In this document: one piece after another, positions 55,042 to 64,000 of the stretch
How positions within the stretch are numbered: the first letter of the stretch is position 1
Layout: every line of letters begins with the position of its first letter
Source: Anniella stebbinsi
Lineage: Eukaryota > Chordata > Lepidosauria > Squamata > Anniellidae
Length of the DNA: 64,000 nt
Reading direction: 5' to 3'
Assembly: GCA_029215795.1 (NCBI GenBank)
Contig: JARDYH010000001.1
Location: 119,438,533-119,502,532 of the forward strand
Position numbers and translations under genes: made by a program
The notes under the pieces: generated by a model
What the model was told of the DNA's origin: nothing
Database searches by the model: none
What the model saw: only the letters and a program-made list of their open reading frames with translations

Positions 55042-55895
55042 CTATTTAGCGATTCGTCTTACATAGGATTTAAAAGCCAAAGAGCGCCATCTGCCCAGCG
55101 TCTGAATCTGCGGAGGAGAGAACCCAAGAGAAGCTGCCGTAGAAGCTGCTCCTATGCAGAAGGAGTGCGTGCCAAACGTGTCTGAAGGCAAGCCTAATGC
55201 ATCAAGAGCCTGTCTCGTGATCGCCCAGAATTGGTACTTAGTTAGCAGGGAAGCATCCACGTGGCGGAATAGGAAACCAGCAGAGCACCCCCGCAAAGCC
55301 AAGAAAGCGGACAAAGCTCTTACTGGGCATAGCTCGGGGTTGGCAGCGGGAAAAAGGCTAACCCAACATCCCTTACCTAACTGATCCGTTTTGGATTGCC
55401 TGAGGTGAAACTGAACCTTGCGTGCATCGAGACACAGGTCAGAAAACTGGAAAGCTCTGGAAGACCCATCCTGCTTTGAAGATGCCAACACCTCAGATAT
55501 CCGAAATGCACCAAAGAAGGTAGTCAATGCAGCCGCATGAAAAAGTATTGACTCGAAATACGAGTGGCAAAGGACTGGCCAAAGAGCCTGTAATCTGATT
55601 ACAATATTGGGGGACATTGGGTGCCTGGCATCAGGAACGCATGGGGTTTCCTTCTCCCAACCATTCAAAGCCCTGTGTATGTGGAAATCGGATGTACAAT
55701 CTGGCATGCCTTGTGCTTTTGCCATAAATGCCAAAGCAGCCAACTTAAGTGATATTGTGCGTGTTGCAAGACCACGTTTCCTGGCATCAACACAGAATTG
55801 GAGGAAGCTGAAGATGATTAGCTGAACGAAACTCTTGGAATTTCCTACCTGCTTTTTGATAGGCTGACCTGGTGCTAGGTGCCAAAGACTGCCAT
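55042..55895 (-). pseudogene. Ngaro-like tyrosine recombinase, catalytic Arg substituted
   Basis: The frame is open from about 55895, without an obvious Met, to TAG at 55042. Core-binding part: RKRGLATRTISLKLAALAFM and DFHIHRALNGW. Catalytic part: FGAFRISEVLASS (first Arg), QSKTDQLGKG, CPVRALSAFLALRG, then GTHSFCIGAAST, where the HxxR box reads HSFC, and LGRWRSLAFKSYVRR with the Tyr nucleophile. The Cys codon TGC could be a CpG transition of CGC. No other break is visible, but the enzyme is expected to be impaired. It would integrate element circles. Confidence 0.85.
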
Positions 55896-55909
55896 ATAGC
55901 CTGATTTAT

Positions 55910-56300
55910 TTATTTCTTCCTTCCAATCAACCAAAGAGCTGGAGGCATGCTTTCCGGCCTTGGTAGAGCCCAGGGAGCCAGTTCCTGGAATCTCTGTACC
56001 TGGTGTCGTGACAAAGCATCCGCTATATCATTCTTTAAACCAGGTATATGCTTTGCCCGAAAATGAATATTTTGTTTTAAGCAATGCAGAGTAAAAGCCC
56101 TTACCAAGCTCATCACACATGGATTACGCGATGACAGGGAGTTAATGACCTGCATGGTGGCCTGATTGTCACACCAGAACAATACCATGGACTTCTTTAT
56201 GTCGGCCACCCATATATGCACTTCCACAATTATAGGGAACAATTCCAGGAATGTAAGGTCTCGGGTGTCGTGGCAGATCCTGTGCTTCCTGGACCCACTT
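55910..56300 (-). pseudogene. Ngaro-like RNase H, N-terminally deleted
   Basis: HDTRDLTFLELFPIIVEVHI (the Glu of the family's LE-F motif), KSMVLFWCDNQATMQVINSL (Asp-Asn), HIPGLKNDIADALSRHQVQRF (the catalytic Asp of NxIAD), then LAPWALP. The first catalytic Asp, N-terminal strands and entire RT are missing. The frame continues upstream into unrelated reading, consistent with a deletion junction near 56290. Confidence 0.8.
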
Positions 56301-56931
56301 GTTGCTGAGCGGATGCCCAAATATTGGGTATGTTTGCCAAAACGTGAGGCTGAGATATCGTGACAGGAGAGATATTATGGCCTGCGATGTGTGCGCCCAT
56401 ACCAGCTAGCCATGGGAACCAACCCCATTGAGCAGGGCCACTGTTAGTAACCTGGGGTTGTGCTGTGCCGTGTTGTGCCTGCTGCTCACCTTGCCCCAAT
56501 GGTGCTGCTCCTGGTGCTGGTACATCGGCCGGCATGGCTGGTTCTGAAGCCGCCACTGCTCCATGTACGTTGTCCTGGGAAGGCGTGGATGACAGGATTC
56601 CACTTGCATCGAGAATATGCATATCTCCAGCGGACCCACTGGAGGATGCCTCCACTGCTTTCAATCTGGCTGAGATAGAATCTAATAAATCATCATGCTT
56701 CTTCTTTCTAGTCAACCTGCTGCCTGAATGAGAATGTGGTATGGCAGATGTCGGGAGAACCTGGATGCCCTTCTCTTTTTCTAAGTTCTGAAGCCGAGCC
56801 AAAAGGTTGGATATACTGGGGTCTAATTCCTCTTCAGAGGAAGAATTCTCCACAGGCCTCTTCCATTTGGACTGAGCTGGGGCTTTTCCTTTGCCCTTTC
56901 CCCCCCCCCCCAGCCCTTTTTTTGGAAGCAT
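56230..56931 (-). pseudogene. Ngaro-like gag N-terminal region
   Basis: ATG at 56929-56931 opens about 233 codons: a basic Gly/Lys start (LPKKGLGGGGKGKGK), an acidic SSSEEELDPSISNLLARLQN coiled stretch, RLTRKKKHDDLLDSISARLK, then a Pro/Ala/Gln-rich linker. No retroviral-type zinc knuckle is seen. The position upstream of RNase H in the same orientation fits gag. The last residues run over the deletion junction, so the end is not natural. Confidence 0.6.
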
Positions 56932-57195
56932 TATTAAATTATGTGTCTACGCAATATTTCTGAATCCAGTAAGACTAGAAAATACACAATCCTAAAATTG
57001 GTGACCGAGGAGAATTAATTCCGTAAAGGAATAATCTTTGCCAATAATGTGCAAAAATGCTTGTGAAGAATTCAGGTCAGGGTCCTGAATTTAGGCAGAT
57101 CTACCACCGCCCTGGGAGATTGCTGCCAATCGATCTGGGGGGGGAGCGATATAGTAAGGCATTGCTATCCTCCGTCCAAAGAAAATTAAATCTAA

Positions 57196-57196
57196 A

Positions 57197-57236
<40 letters not shown>
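57196..57236. repeat. (ATT)n microsatellite
   Basis: Pure ATT array near the 5' region of the Ngaro-like element. Confidence 0.9.
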
Positions 57237-57239
57237 GTC

Positions 57240-57950
57240 TGGCCGCTGAGCTACCACGCCTCCGCATGTTGCCAGGAAGGCAAAAATTCACCTCCTTCCC
57301 GGAGCCAACCAGCCAAGCCCCCCCAAAAAAACCCTTTGCCCGGGTCCAGAGACAGAGCCCTGTCTCGGCCAATCGCCCGCTTACTCTCCCCTGCTGCCCC
57401 GAAAAAACCTGTTGGCCTAGTGAAAAAGGTGCTCTGCGGGCAGGGGGCCGGCCGCTGCTGCCTCCTCCGGGATCGCCGCCTCCATTGCTGCTGCGCTGCC
57501 TCTCCATTGGGCTGCAGGCACGCCCACAGCCGCTGCGCGCCGGCACTTCCGGAGCTTGCCCCACTAGCTGCCGCCTTGCCGCCAACTGTCCTTGTCGTCC
57601 GCAGCCACTCCCCAAATGCTTCAGCTGGTAAGCTGCCGCTGCCACTCTTTTGCTGGGCTCCTCTTGTTCTTCAGGCCACCCGCCCACCCGGCCCCTACAC
57701 CGCACCACTCAGCCGCCGCTGCAGTTCAGGTCTTCTTCATCCCCCGCCGCTTCTCTACTGCTTGCTCTTGATCCCCGCCGGGTCTCTGCTGCCGCTGATT
57801 CTTCTGCTGCTGAGCCACGCAGCGAACTGTAGAGATCTGAAGGGGTCCTCTCGGCTTAAATAGCCTGAGACCCCTCCTTCTCCCCAGTGGCACCACCTGG
57901 AGCCCACCAACTGTGTGGCCCCACGTCACCACCCCATCCCCGCTCGCAAC
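57240..57950 (-). promoter_or_regulatory. GC-rich 5' region with TATA-like box, probable Ngaro promoter
   Basis: The minus strand has ggctatttaagccgag (57854-57861 core), a TATA-like box, followed within about 30 bases by ctctacagttcgctgcgtgg and 580 bases of CpG-rich sequence, then the ATT array. It sits upstream of the gag frame. The plus-strand 268-codon open frame here (57057-57863) is Pro/Leu/Ala-rich and probably spurious. It could alternatively be an unrelated CpG-rich promoter. Confidence 0.4.
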
Positions 57951-58026
57951 CTCCTCCCCCCATCCAGCAAGCGGGGTGGGAAAAGGTCTTTATTAGCAAA
58001 GCCAAATCTACCACTAGGCAAAGTGA

Positions 58027-58150
58027 GGCAGGCAGGATCTACACTACCACGTTAAAACAGTTTATAACAGTAGCGACAACTGTTGGAGCCCAGAACACAC
58101 TCCATATACAGTTTTCAAACCATTTTCAAAGTGTCATATCTGGCCCCAGC
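58027..58150. mobile_element. MITE, ggcaggatctacac type, right end missing
   Basis: ggcaggatctacactaccac at the left, then gtttataacagtagcgacaa, cacactccatatacagtttt and caaagtgtcatatc. The right inverted end is not apparent. Confidence 0.6.
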
Positions 58151-58154
58151 CTTC

Positions 58155-59665
58155 TCAGGCAGCAGATGCTGGGGGTAGGGCGGCCACATACGACTTGCCC
58201 CAAGAGGAGAAATGCACCACCAAAAAAAAGGACAGTGATTTGCAATATATATATATAAAATAAAATACATATGCTAATTTATATGCATAGATGCAAAAAT
58301 AGAAATAATTATTGTAATTTAAATAGAAATACAGTGCATCTCACCTAAGTGTGGGAGACTAAGATCAGGTCACCTGTGTGCCTGCTGTTTATTAGATGCT
58401 GTTGATGAGCAACCTCTCATTTGGTTCTTTCTTTTTCAGCTGGAATTGGACAAAAGAGCTCTTCAAATAGAGGACACTTTCAGACAGAGGACTGTTCTCT
58501 GTAAAAGAGGTTCCATTGCCACTTAGGGCAAAAAATGGCAGCAAGCTGTTGGAAGTGTGTATGCCATGTGGCTGGCCTGATGCCTTCTAAGCTAGCCTAT
58601 TGCCCTCGGGTGCAGTGGGAGACACTGTCCTGTCAACAACGTTGAAATAAGATTCGGTTTGAAATGCTTGGGCATGTGGCCACTTGGTTGAGTAAGCAGG
58701 TTTCTATAATGAAGTGCCTAAAAAGTAATATAGAAATAAAACAGCTTATAATTCTGTGACACTTTAGACAGTCTCTGTCAATATTAATAAATACAAAGAG
58801 AATATTTAAAAATGTATTGGCATCATATCCCAGTGGCAATAATAATTAAACCAGACATGCCATATAAAGTACAGAGTGCAAGGGATGAGACAGGAAAGTT
58901 GGCCTGGCATGAATGATTCTCACATCATTCTGAGGCAGAAAGGGCTATCTACATATTCATCATGAATCCCATTTCCAAAAGAAAGGAAATCATTGTGTGG
59001 GGGGAAGTCAGATAATTGTGTATGTCAAGTTTTAAAAGAAACTCTTGATATAAGAATGGCTGAAAGGAGATGAGAACTAAACCTGTTTGCTTAGTAAAGC
59101 AAATACAATATCCCCTAAAATATAGTGTACAATGTACATTGATCCAAAGGCAAGACAGAAATTCAATTAAACCCTCGGAGAAGGCAGGTGTACAAACACA
59201 GCTGTCAGGAGAGAAAAACAATGGGCTGTGAAATGATTTATATGCAGATATCTGTGTAGATCAGATAATAAGGGACCCAAGGCCCTGTGGTGCTCATTTT
59301 CTCTATCCATTTGAATCCCTGTCGGTTTGGTTCCCATGCTCTTGTGGTCTCTCTACCAGTTCCATTTCTATGGGCTGTGTCAGCCCGGATGGAATTTCAA
59401 AGGGCAATAGGCTAGAGCAAGGAAAGGTTTGCAGGAGGAGAGATGTGTGAGGCCTGACCCTACAAGAAAGCCAGAAACTGCTGCTTTTAGTGTAGCTTCA
59501 CCAGAACCCTGAGCCTTCTTCAACAGTTTGGGTTTATGCTTTTCCAAGCCTCCAAATAAGTAGTTACTGGGATGGGAAGAAGAACAAAGCTGCCTCCTCC
59601 TTGTTTGCCAGGCTTTTTTGCCTGCTTGGGAGAAGGGTTTTGTCGCAATTCTAAGCCCTCCCGCT
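58155..59665. other. No gene seen
   Basis: No recognisable feature; a short TA/ATA run near 58243-58258. Confidence 0.45.
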
Positions 59666-59669
59666 GAGA

Positions 59670-60257
59670 TGTGAGACAATAAAGAGGTCTGCTGTGCAAT
59701 CCACAAAGCTTTATTCAGTAAATAGACATCTCTTCACACCTGAAGGGAGTGTGAAGGCTAGGAGCTATCTTCTAAGCTTAATTGGCTTAACAAAGCAAAG
59801 CAGTTGCTTATCAACTAAATGAACAGTTTCCTGCACTGCTGGACAGGCTTTTACCAGACCCCTCCTTCAGGTAGGTTCAAGCTGTATATACCGGCTTGTG
59901 GCTAGTCTAGCAGACTGCCTCCCACCTCTTCTCAACTCCACTCACTTGACTTTATGGCAGACTCTGGGATTTGTCAATTCTGATGCTCCCTCCCTCTCCA
60001 ACAAAGACTGAGTTCCTAGGGAGGGGGAGGAGGGGGAAGATGATCTTTGAGGGAAGATTCCTCTTTGACTCCTGGAGAGTCATGGAGAATTTCCTCTCCC
60101 ATTTCCTGTGTTAGCTGATGTTCTTCTTCAGGCTTCGAGTCTGATTCGGGATCTGCACCAGAAATACCAAGCCTGATCCTAGCAGGTTTCTTTCTGGGGC
60201 TGTCTTCACAGAGGTTTTCCTGCAGCTTTGTTGCATTGTGAAGTCCTTTGTGCCACA
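59670..60257 (-). mobile_element. Candidate solo LTR
   Basis: On the minus strand it would begin tgtggcac and end gtctcaca, giving a 4-base TGTG/CACA inverted terminus. Inside are a TATA-like box (ggtatatacagc, 59884-59894) and, about 170 bases further on, gaataaagctttgtggattg (signal at 59710-59715), then a U5-like tail. This is LTR architecture. Flanking bases do not show a clear 4-6-bp duplication. A Glu/Pro-rich 80-codon frame (60016-60258) lies within it and is probably not a protein. Confidence 0.45.
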
Positions 60258-60259
60258 TG

Positions 60260-60655
60260 ACTTTGTGGCCAGTTCACTTCCAACCAGCCGCTTCCGCCTG
60301 GAAAAGCCACAGTATTGTAGAGTCCATTTACACTGTTCTTTTTAGTTAAAGCAGTTCCCAGGCACTTGATCTGTAATGTGCCCCTGTGCCTCCATATTAA
60401 ATCTTGGGCATGCCTGTGATCTAGGCTGGCCCTACCCTTTAGCATTGCCCTTCACTCCTTTAGCATTCCCACTGAGAGACATCTTTGTGCTTCCTGTGTT
60501 AATTAAATATGGAACTTTGTTAATTCACTTCTCTGATGTGTTGTTAGCTCCAGAGCTGCACAGCTTCAGAGTTGCAAAGAAACTGTGTTAATTCACTTCT
60601 GTGATATGGCGCTAGCTGAGGAGCTGCAGTTCCAGAGTTGAGAGTTGCATTAATT
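60260..60655. other. No gene seen
   Basis: Contains a direct repeat: gtgttaattcacttctgtga and similar at about 60516 and 60586, with a short gttgttagct/ggcgctagct neighbour. Nothing else recognised. Confidence 0.45.
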
Positions 60656-60656
60656 G

Positions 60657-60772
60657 GGTGGATGAGGAGCAAGAGCAGCTAGTGAGAATGGTGGTGAGAA
60701 TACATGTAGACTCACTGGGGGGCCATGGAGGGTTAGTTACCAAGGGCCCCAAAAAACTGGAGTCAGCACTGA
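60657..60772 (+). repeat. Dispersed repeat, gtggatgaggagcaa family
   Basis: gtggatgaggagcaagagca, gactcactggggggccatgg, caagggccccaaaaaactgg and agtcagcact, matching 18145-18275. Confidence 0.5.
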
Positions 60773-61133
60773 TTGTTGGCTATTGGTATTTTTTGATATT
60801 ATCCGTTAACCAGCCCCATCATAGGGGAGGTCAGCAAGAGCCAAACCTGGATGCCTCAGTGGTAGCGGTGGTGAATTATTTCTTACTAAAGTATGCTGAG
60901 GATTGTAGCCTCAATTAAGAAGATGCCTCCTTCTCCAGCACCTGGAAGGGGTTCCAAATCCTTTGCTCTCAGAAAGGTTTACAAGCCCTCCTTCGTTCCC
61001 TTCAGGCTAATGGAATGCCCAGAACCTGCAAGTAGCAATTGATCATCCTCAAACATCTGCATGATGGGGACAAACACATAACACACTCCCTTGCTACTTC
61101 TTGCTCAGCACACATTCATACACACAGACACAC

Positions 61134-61621
61134 TGGCTGGCTTCGCACGACACATTAAGCAATGGAGCGGGGGAAGCAACCATCAGTTGTGTTGCTTATT
61201 GTGTTGTGTGGAGGGTTACATACCACACACACACACGCTATTCCGTCCAATTAAGCAACGGAGAGAAACAATGGGCTTGCATGTTGTTTAGCCCGAAGCC
61301 CATTGTTTAAAGTGTTGTCCGAAACCAACCCCCCTCTCTCCATGGACTATTCCATTTGGGCATAGAGTTCTGGGGCCAGAGCAGCCGAAAAACCCCAGCT
61401 GCTCCGATACAGCCAGCAGAACTTGCGGTGCTTGCTGGGATATGGCTGGAGAACTGAGGGAGGGGGGAGGGAGGAGATGCTGCACCCAAGATGGATGCCG
61501 GAACTTTCAGCCGCTCAATGGATGGAGTAGCAACATGTGTGGAGAGCACCACCTACCTAATGCACGGTCAGTACGCTATTTCCCCCTCCATTGCCTAATG
61601 TGTCATGCAAAACCAGCCACT
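61134..61621. mobile_element. MITE with about 40-bp inverted ends (ggctggcttcgcacgac)
   Basis: The left end ctggctggcttcgcacgaca then cattaagcaatggagc is an imperfect complement of the right end attgcctaatgtgtcatgca then aaaccagccact. The interior carries further inverted pieces (tgttgcttattgtgttgtgt). No coding and no clear target duplication. Confidence 0.65.
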
Positions 61622-61789
61622 GATTTTCTCACTGCAGCTTGCTCAGTGTTCCTCTTAGAGCCATACTACATCAAGCTATTTGCGTAGCAGTGCGTTGCCT
61701 ATCTTAAAAACACTAGTAAAATCATGCACAGCCCAATTTTGGATCAGGACCATCATATTCCAGGAGGAGGAGGTTCCCCCAACCAACAT

Positions 61790-62109
61790 TAGGCTGACCA
61801 TATGAAAAGGAGGACAGGGTTCATGTAACTTTAACTGTTGTAGAGAAAAGGGGATTTCAGCCAGTGTCATTTGTATGCAATTAGTTCCAGGAGAAATTCC
61901 CTCTTCATCACAACAGTTAAAGTTGCAGGGGCCCTGCCTTCTTTTGTATATGGTCACTCTAGTATAGTGCCTGCAACTTTAACTGTTGTGATGAAGAAGG
62001 AATATCACCAGGTACTAATTGCATACAAATGACACTGGCTGAAATTCCCTTTTCTCTACAACTATTAAAGTTACATGAGCCCTGTCCTCCTTTTCATATG
62101 GTCAGCCTA
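61790..62109. mobile_element. hAT-like MITE (tagggtgacc family), copy 4
   Basis: 320 bp with ends taggctgaccatatg and catatggtcagccta. It is flanked by a perfect 8-bp duplication, accaacat, at 61782-61789 and 62110-62117. It is closely similar to the copies at 24171 and 35812 and, like them, palindromic with no coding. Confidence 0.92.
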
Positions 62110-62114
62110 ACCAA

Positions 62115-62620
62115 CATATTTCCCCAAAATCCCACATACATGTGCGTGTGTGTGTTAAAACATTGGGAGTTTCCACTGAAGTCAATGGAGTACCATGAGG
62201 AATCTCAAGGAGGGAAATATTTTAAAGAATCCCATACAAACCCCAGGTCACCATTGAGGTAGACCCACCATTTGCCTAACCAGTCTGCATGCTGATGCTC
62301 TATGCTGAGGCCTGTTATTTCTGCTCTGATGATACTTCAATTGATTCAAGGCTGTCTAATCAGAAAACTTTATAAAAGAGCAATAAAGATATTTACAAGA
62401 TTGGACTGGTAAGCCTGCAGAAATGAATGACAGAAAGAAGGAACAAAGACGTGAGAAGGATTTTTAATTCTTAAGCCACCATGGGGTTTTGCTACATGTC
62501 TTCAATAACTGTTGTTCTCCATCCCTTACCAAGAATCCAGAAGAAGGAAAGTCTAGCTGAGAAGAACTGCCATAGGCACCTCTACTAGTTATAAAAGGTG
62601 GGGTGATGTGATCTCTACTT
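62115..62620. other. No gene seen
   Basis: No recognisable feature. Confidence 0.5.
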
Positions 62621-62621
62621 G

Positions 62622-62690
62622 AATAATAATAATAATAATAATAATAACAACAACAAAACATCAACAACAACAATAATAATAATATATTTA
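62622..62690. repeat. (AAT)n/(AAC)n microsatellite
   Basis: Compound AAT and AAC array at the 3' end of the L2-type element on the minus strand. Confidence 0.9.
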
Positions 62691-63548
62691 TTTATTTCTT
62701 ATCCGCCTCTCCCTCTGGATCGAGGCGGGGAACAACATCAAATACAAAGTGCATAAAACTGATTAAAAGCACATCAAACTAATATATTATTAAAATACCA
62801 ATAAAACTCTTAAAATTCAACTGGGTAGGCCTGCCAGAAGAGATCAGTCTTTTATGGCTTTCTTAATGTCAAAGAGACTATTAAGTTGACAAATCTCCTC
62901 CCACAGTCTGGGAGCGGCAGAAGAGAAGGTCCTCTGGGTAACAGTTGCCAGCCTGGTTTTGGCTGACTGTAGCAAATTCTTCCCAGAGGACCTGAGTGTG
63001 CAGGGTGGATTGTATGGGAGAAGGTGATCCCACAGGTAACCTGGACCCAAACCATATAGGGCTTTAAAAGTAATGACCAACACTTTGTACTTAGCCCGGA
63101 AAGTAATTGGCAGCCAGTGGAGCGATTTTAAAGCTGGCGTAATATGGTCACCCCTAGGTGTACTGGTGAACAAACTGGCTGCCATATTTTGAACTAGTTG
63201 AAGTTTCCGGAGTAGGCACAGAGGTAGCCCTATGTACAGCACATTGCAGAAGTCGAGCCTTGAAGTTACCAGCATGTGTACTACCATCTTTAGGTCTTCG
63301 AACTCTAGGAAGGGGTGCTGCTGGCATATCAGCCAAAGCTGATAATAGGCACTCCTGGCTGTCACATCTATCTGAGCTGTCACTTGGAGCGACGGATCCA
63401 GGAGCACCCCCAACCTGTGAACACAGCCTTTCAGGGGGAGTGTAACTCCATCCAGTTCTGGTTGACACACCTCCAAACCCAGGTTGGGGCCTCCGTCTTA
63501 TCAGGATTCAGCTTCAGTTTGTTTTTCCTTATCCAGGCTGCCGTGTCA
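62690..63548 (-). mobile_element. L2/CR1-group LINE, 5'-truncated, longest copy
   Basis: The 3' end gcctctccctctggatcgag (plus strand reading) is shared with 1181 and 40560. Coding similarity runs to about 63548 on the minus strand, ending upstream in AAWIRKNKLKLNPDKTEA, the segment just after the RT active site. The element is broken by stops and small shifts. Confidence 0.85.
62844..63548 (-). pseudogene. L2-type ORF2 C-terminal half (broken)
   Basis: A 210-residue open part (62844-63476) contains LGVLLDPSLQVTAQIDVTAR, VVHMLVTSRLDFCNVLYIGL, LRKLQLVQNMAASL, HWLPITFRAKYKVLVITFKA, LYGLGPGYL, LRSSGKNLL and RTFSSAAPRLW. Compared with the 40.4-kb copy, residues after APRLW are missing (LWEEICQL in place of LWNGLPEEIHQL), a small deletion. 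Upstream the frame is lost before the KLKLNPDKTE segment. No RT catalytic Asp lies within the fragment. Confidence 0.85.
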
Positions 63549-63549
63549 A

Positions 63550-63925
63550 ATTGTGGTTTAAAAATACAGAACCATAGGAACTGTTGGCCATCCACAGTTC
63601 ACACCTGAGCATCAAATGGAGCAGGGAGGCACACAGGCCATGTGGCCACACTATGGTGAGATGTACTATATTTATTTATTTTAATTATAATAATTATTTC
63701 TAAGTTTGGATCTATCCCTATAAATCCTCTCTTTTGGCAATCCATAAGTGGGCACCCAATCTGTGAATGGGTGAAAGTGGAATACAAGAAGAGGGCTCAC
63801 TTAATGTCAAATGATGGCATTAGAAGACCTGGTTGAGCCATGACTTGTGAAAGTTAAGCATCACCCAGAAGCAATTAAAATATAAAATTGGTGCTTCTTC
63901 AGAATGGAAGGAAAGGGACATCTCA
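63550..63925. other. No gene seen
   Basis: AT-rich; tttatttattttaattataa-like run near 63670. Nothing assigned. Confidence 0.45.
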
Positions 63926-64000
63926 GGGCCTTTCTACACCTCCTGGTGTTTCGGGAGGGGGGAGGCTCTCACATTACCCTGATTGTGAGAACCTCCCCCA
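63926..64000. mobile_element. Left part of a probable MITE, cut by the window edge
   Basis: cagggcctttctacacctcc begins it, and gaggctctcaca is complementary, with one mismatch, to tgtgagaacctc, giving a hairpin at about 63961-63997. The element continues beyond the window. Confidence 0.4.

Larger units (their letters stand above)
53960..57950 (-). mobile_element. Ngaro-like tyrosine-recombinase retrotransposon, internally deleted
   Basis: On the minus strand the order is: GC-rich 5' region with a TATA-like box, gag N-terminus, RNase H C-terminal part, tyrosine recombinase, SGNH-hydrolase-like ORF, and a polyadenylation signal. A recombinase plus an SGNH hydrolase, with no DDE integrase, points to the Ngaro group of the DIRS order (family knowledge recalled, not searched). 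The reverse transcriptase and most of gag are missing: gag homology stops and RNase H begins near 56290. I could not identify the split direct repeats expected at Ngaro ends, so borders are approximate. Confidence 0.75.

Noticed and set aside
57057..57863. 268-codon plus-strand frame
   Set aside because: It crosses an ATT microsatellite (poly-Ile) and a CpG-rich stretch; composition is Pro/Leu/Ala/Ser with no domain. More likely chance on the strand opposite the Ngaro-like 5' region.
60016..60258. 80-codon Glu/Pro-rich minus-strand frame
   Set aside because: Lies wholly inside a candidate solo LTR and has no domain.

Overview
This window looks like non-coding genomic DNA of a vertebrate, most likely a squamate reptile (lizard or snake). 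The evidence is repeat content, recognised from memory and not searched: a tRNA-derived SINE of the Sauria type, several CR1/L2-group LINE 3' ends, a near full-length L1, a DIRS1-like and a Ngaro-like tyrosine-recombinase retrotransposon, many hAT-like MITEs, and abundant GATA, CA and ATT microsatellites. I found no host protein-coding gene, rRNA or canonical tRNA gene. Every long open reading frame that I can assign belongs to a transposable element, and all of those are broken.

Layout. 1-4.9 kb: SINE, L2-type LINE (minus strand), microsatellites and a small perfect hairpin. 4.9-9.5 kb: DIRS1-like element (gag, RT, RNase H, YR), cut off in its recombinase by a DNA-transposon-like repeat (9.5-10.8 kb). 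10.8-20 kb: AT-rich, repeat-poor sequence with a few MITEs, a decayed SINE and an L2 remnant. 20-22 kb: a palindromic GC-rich block and a GCGC-rich island. 22-41 kb: CR1-group fragments, MITEs with intact 8-bp target duplications (one nested in another), candidate solo LTRs and a SINE split by a MITE. 41.8-49.5 kb: a stacked nest in which a 5.6-kb L1 sits in the loop of a large foldback element flanked by TA, itself inside one unit of a short tandem repeat and probably inside a hAT-like element. 49.5-54 kb: more CR1, L2 and MITE copies. 54-58 kb: a Ngaro-like element (minus strand) carrying an SGNH-hydrolase ORF but lacking its reverse transcriptase. 58-64 kb: MITEs, a candidate solo LTR and a second long L2 copy.

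The features do not form a cellular pathway. They record successive insertions whose order can be read from nesting and target-site duplications. The most informative points are the multi-level nest at 42-49 kb, the hAT MITE family with four intact target duplications, the Ngaro-like element with a hydrolase gene and a substituted recombinase arginine, and the unexplained GCGC island at 21.6-22.0 kb. Family names rest on recognised motifs, and boundaries without a target-site duplication are approximate.
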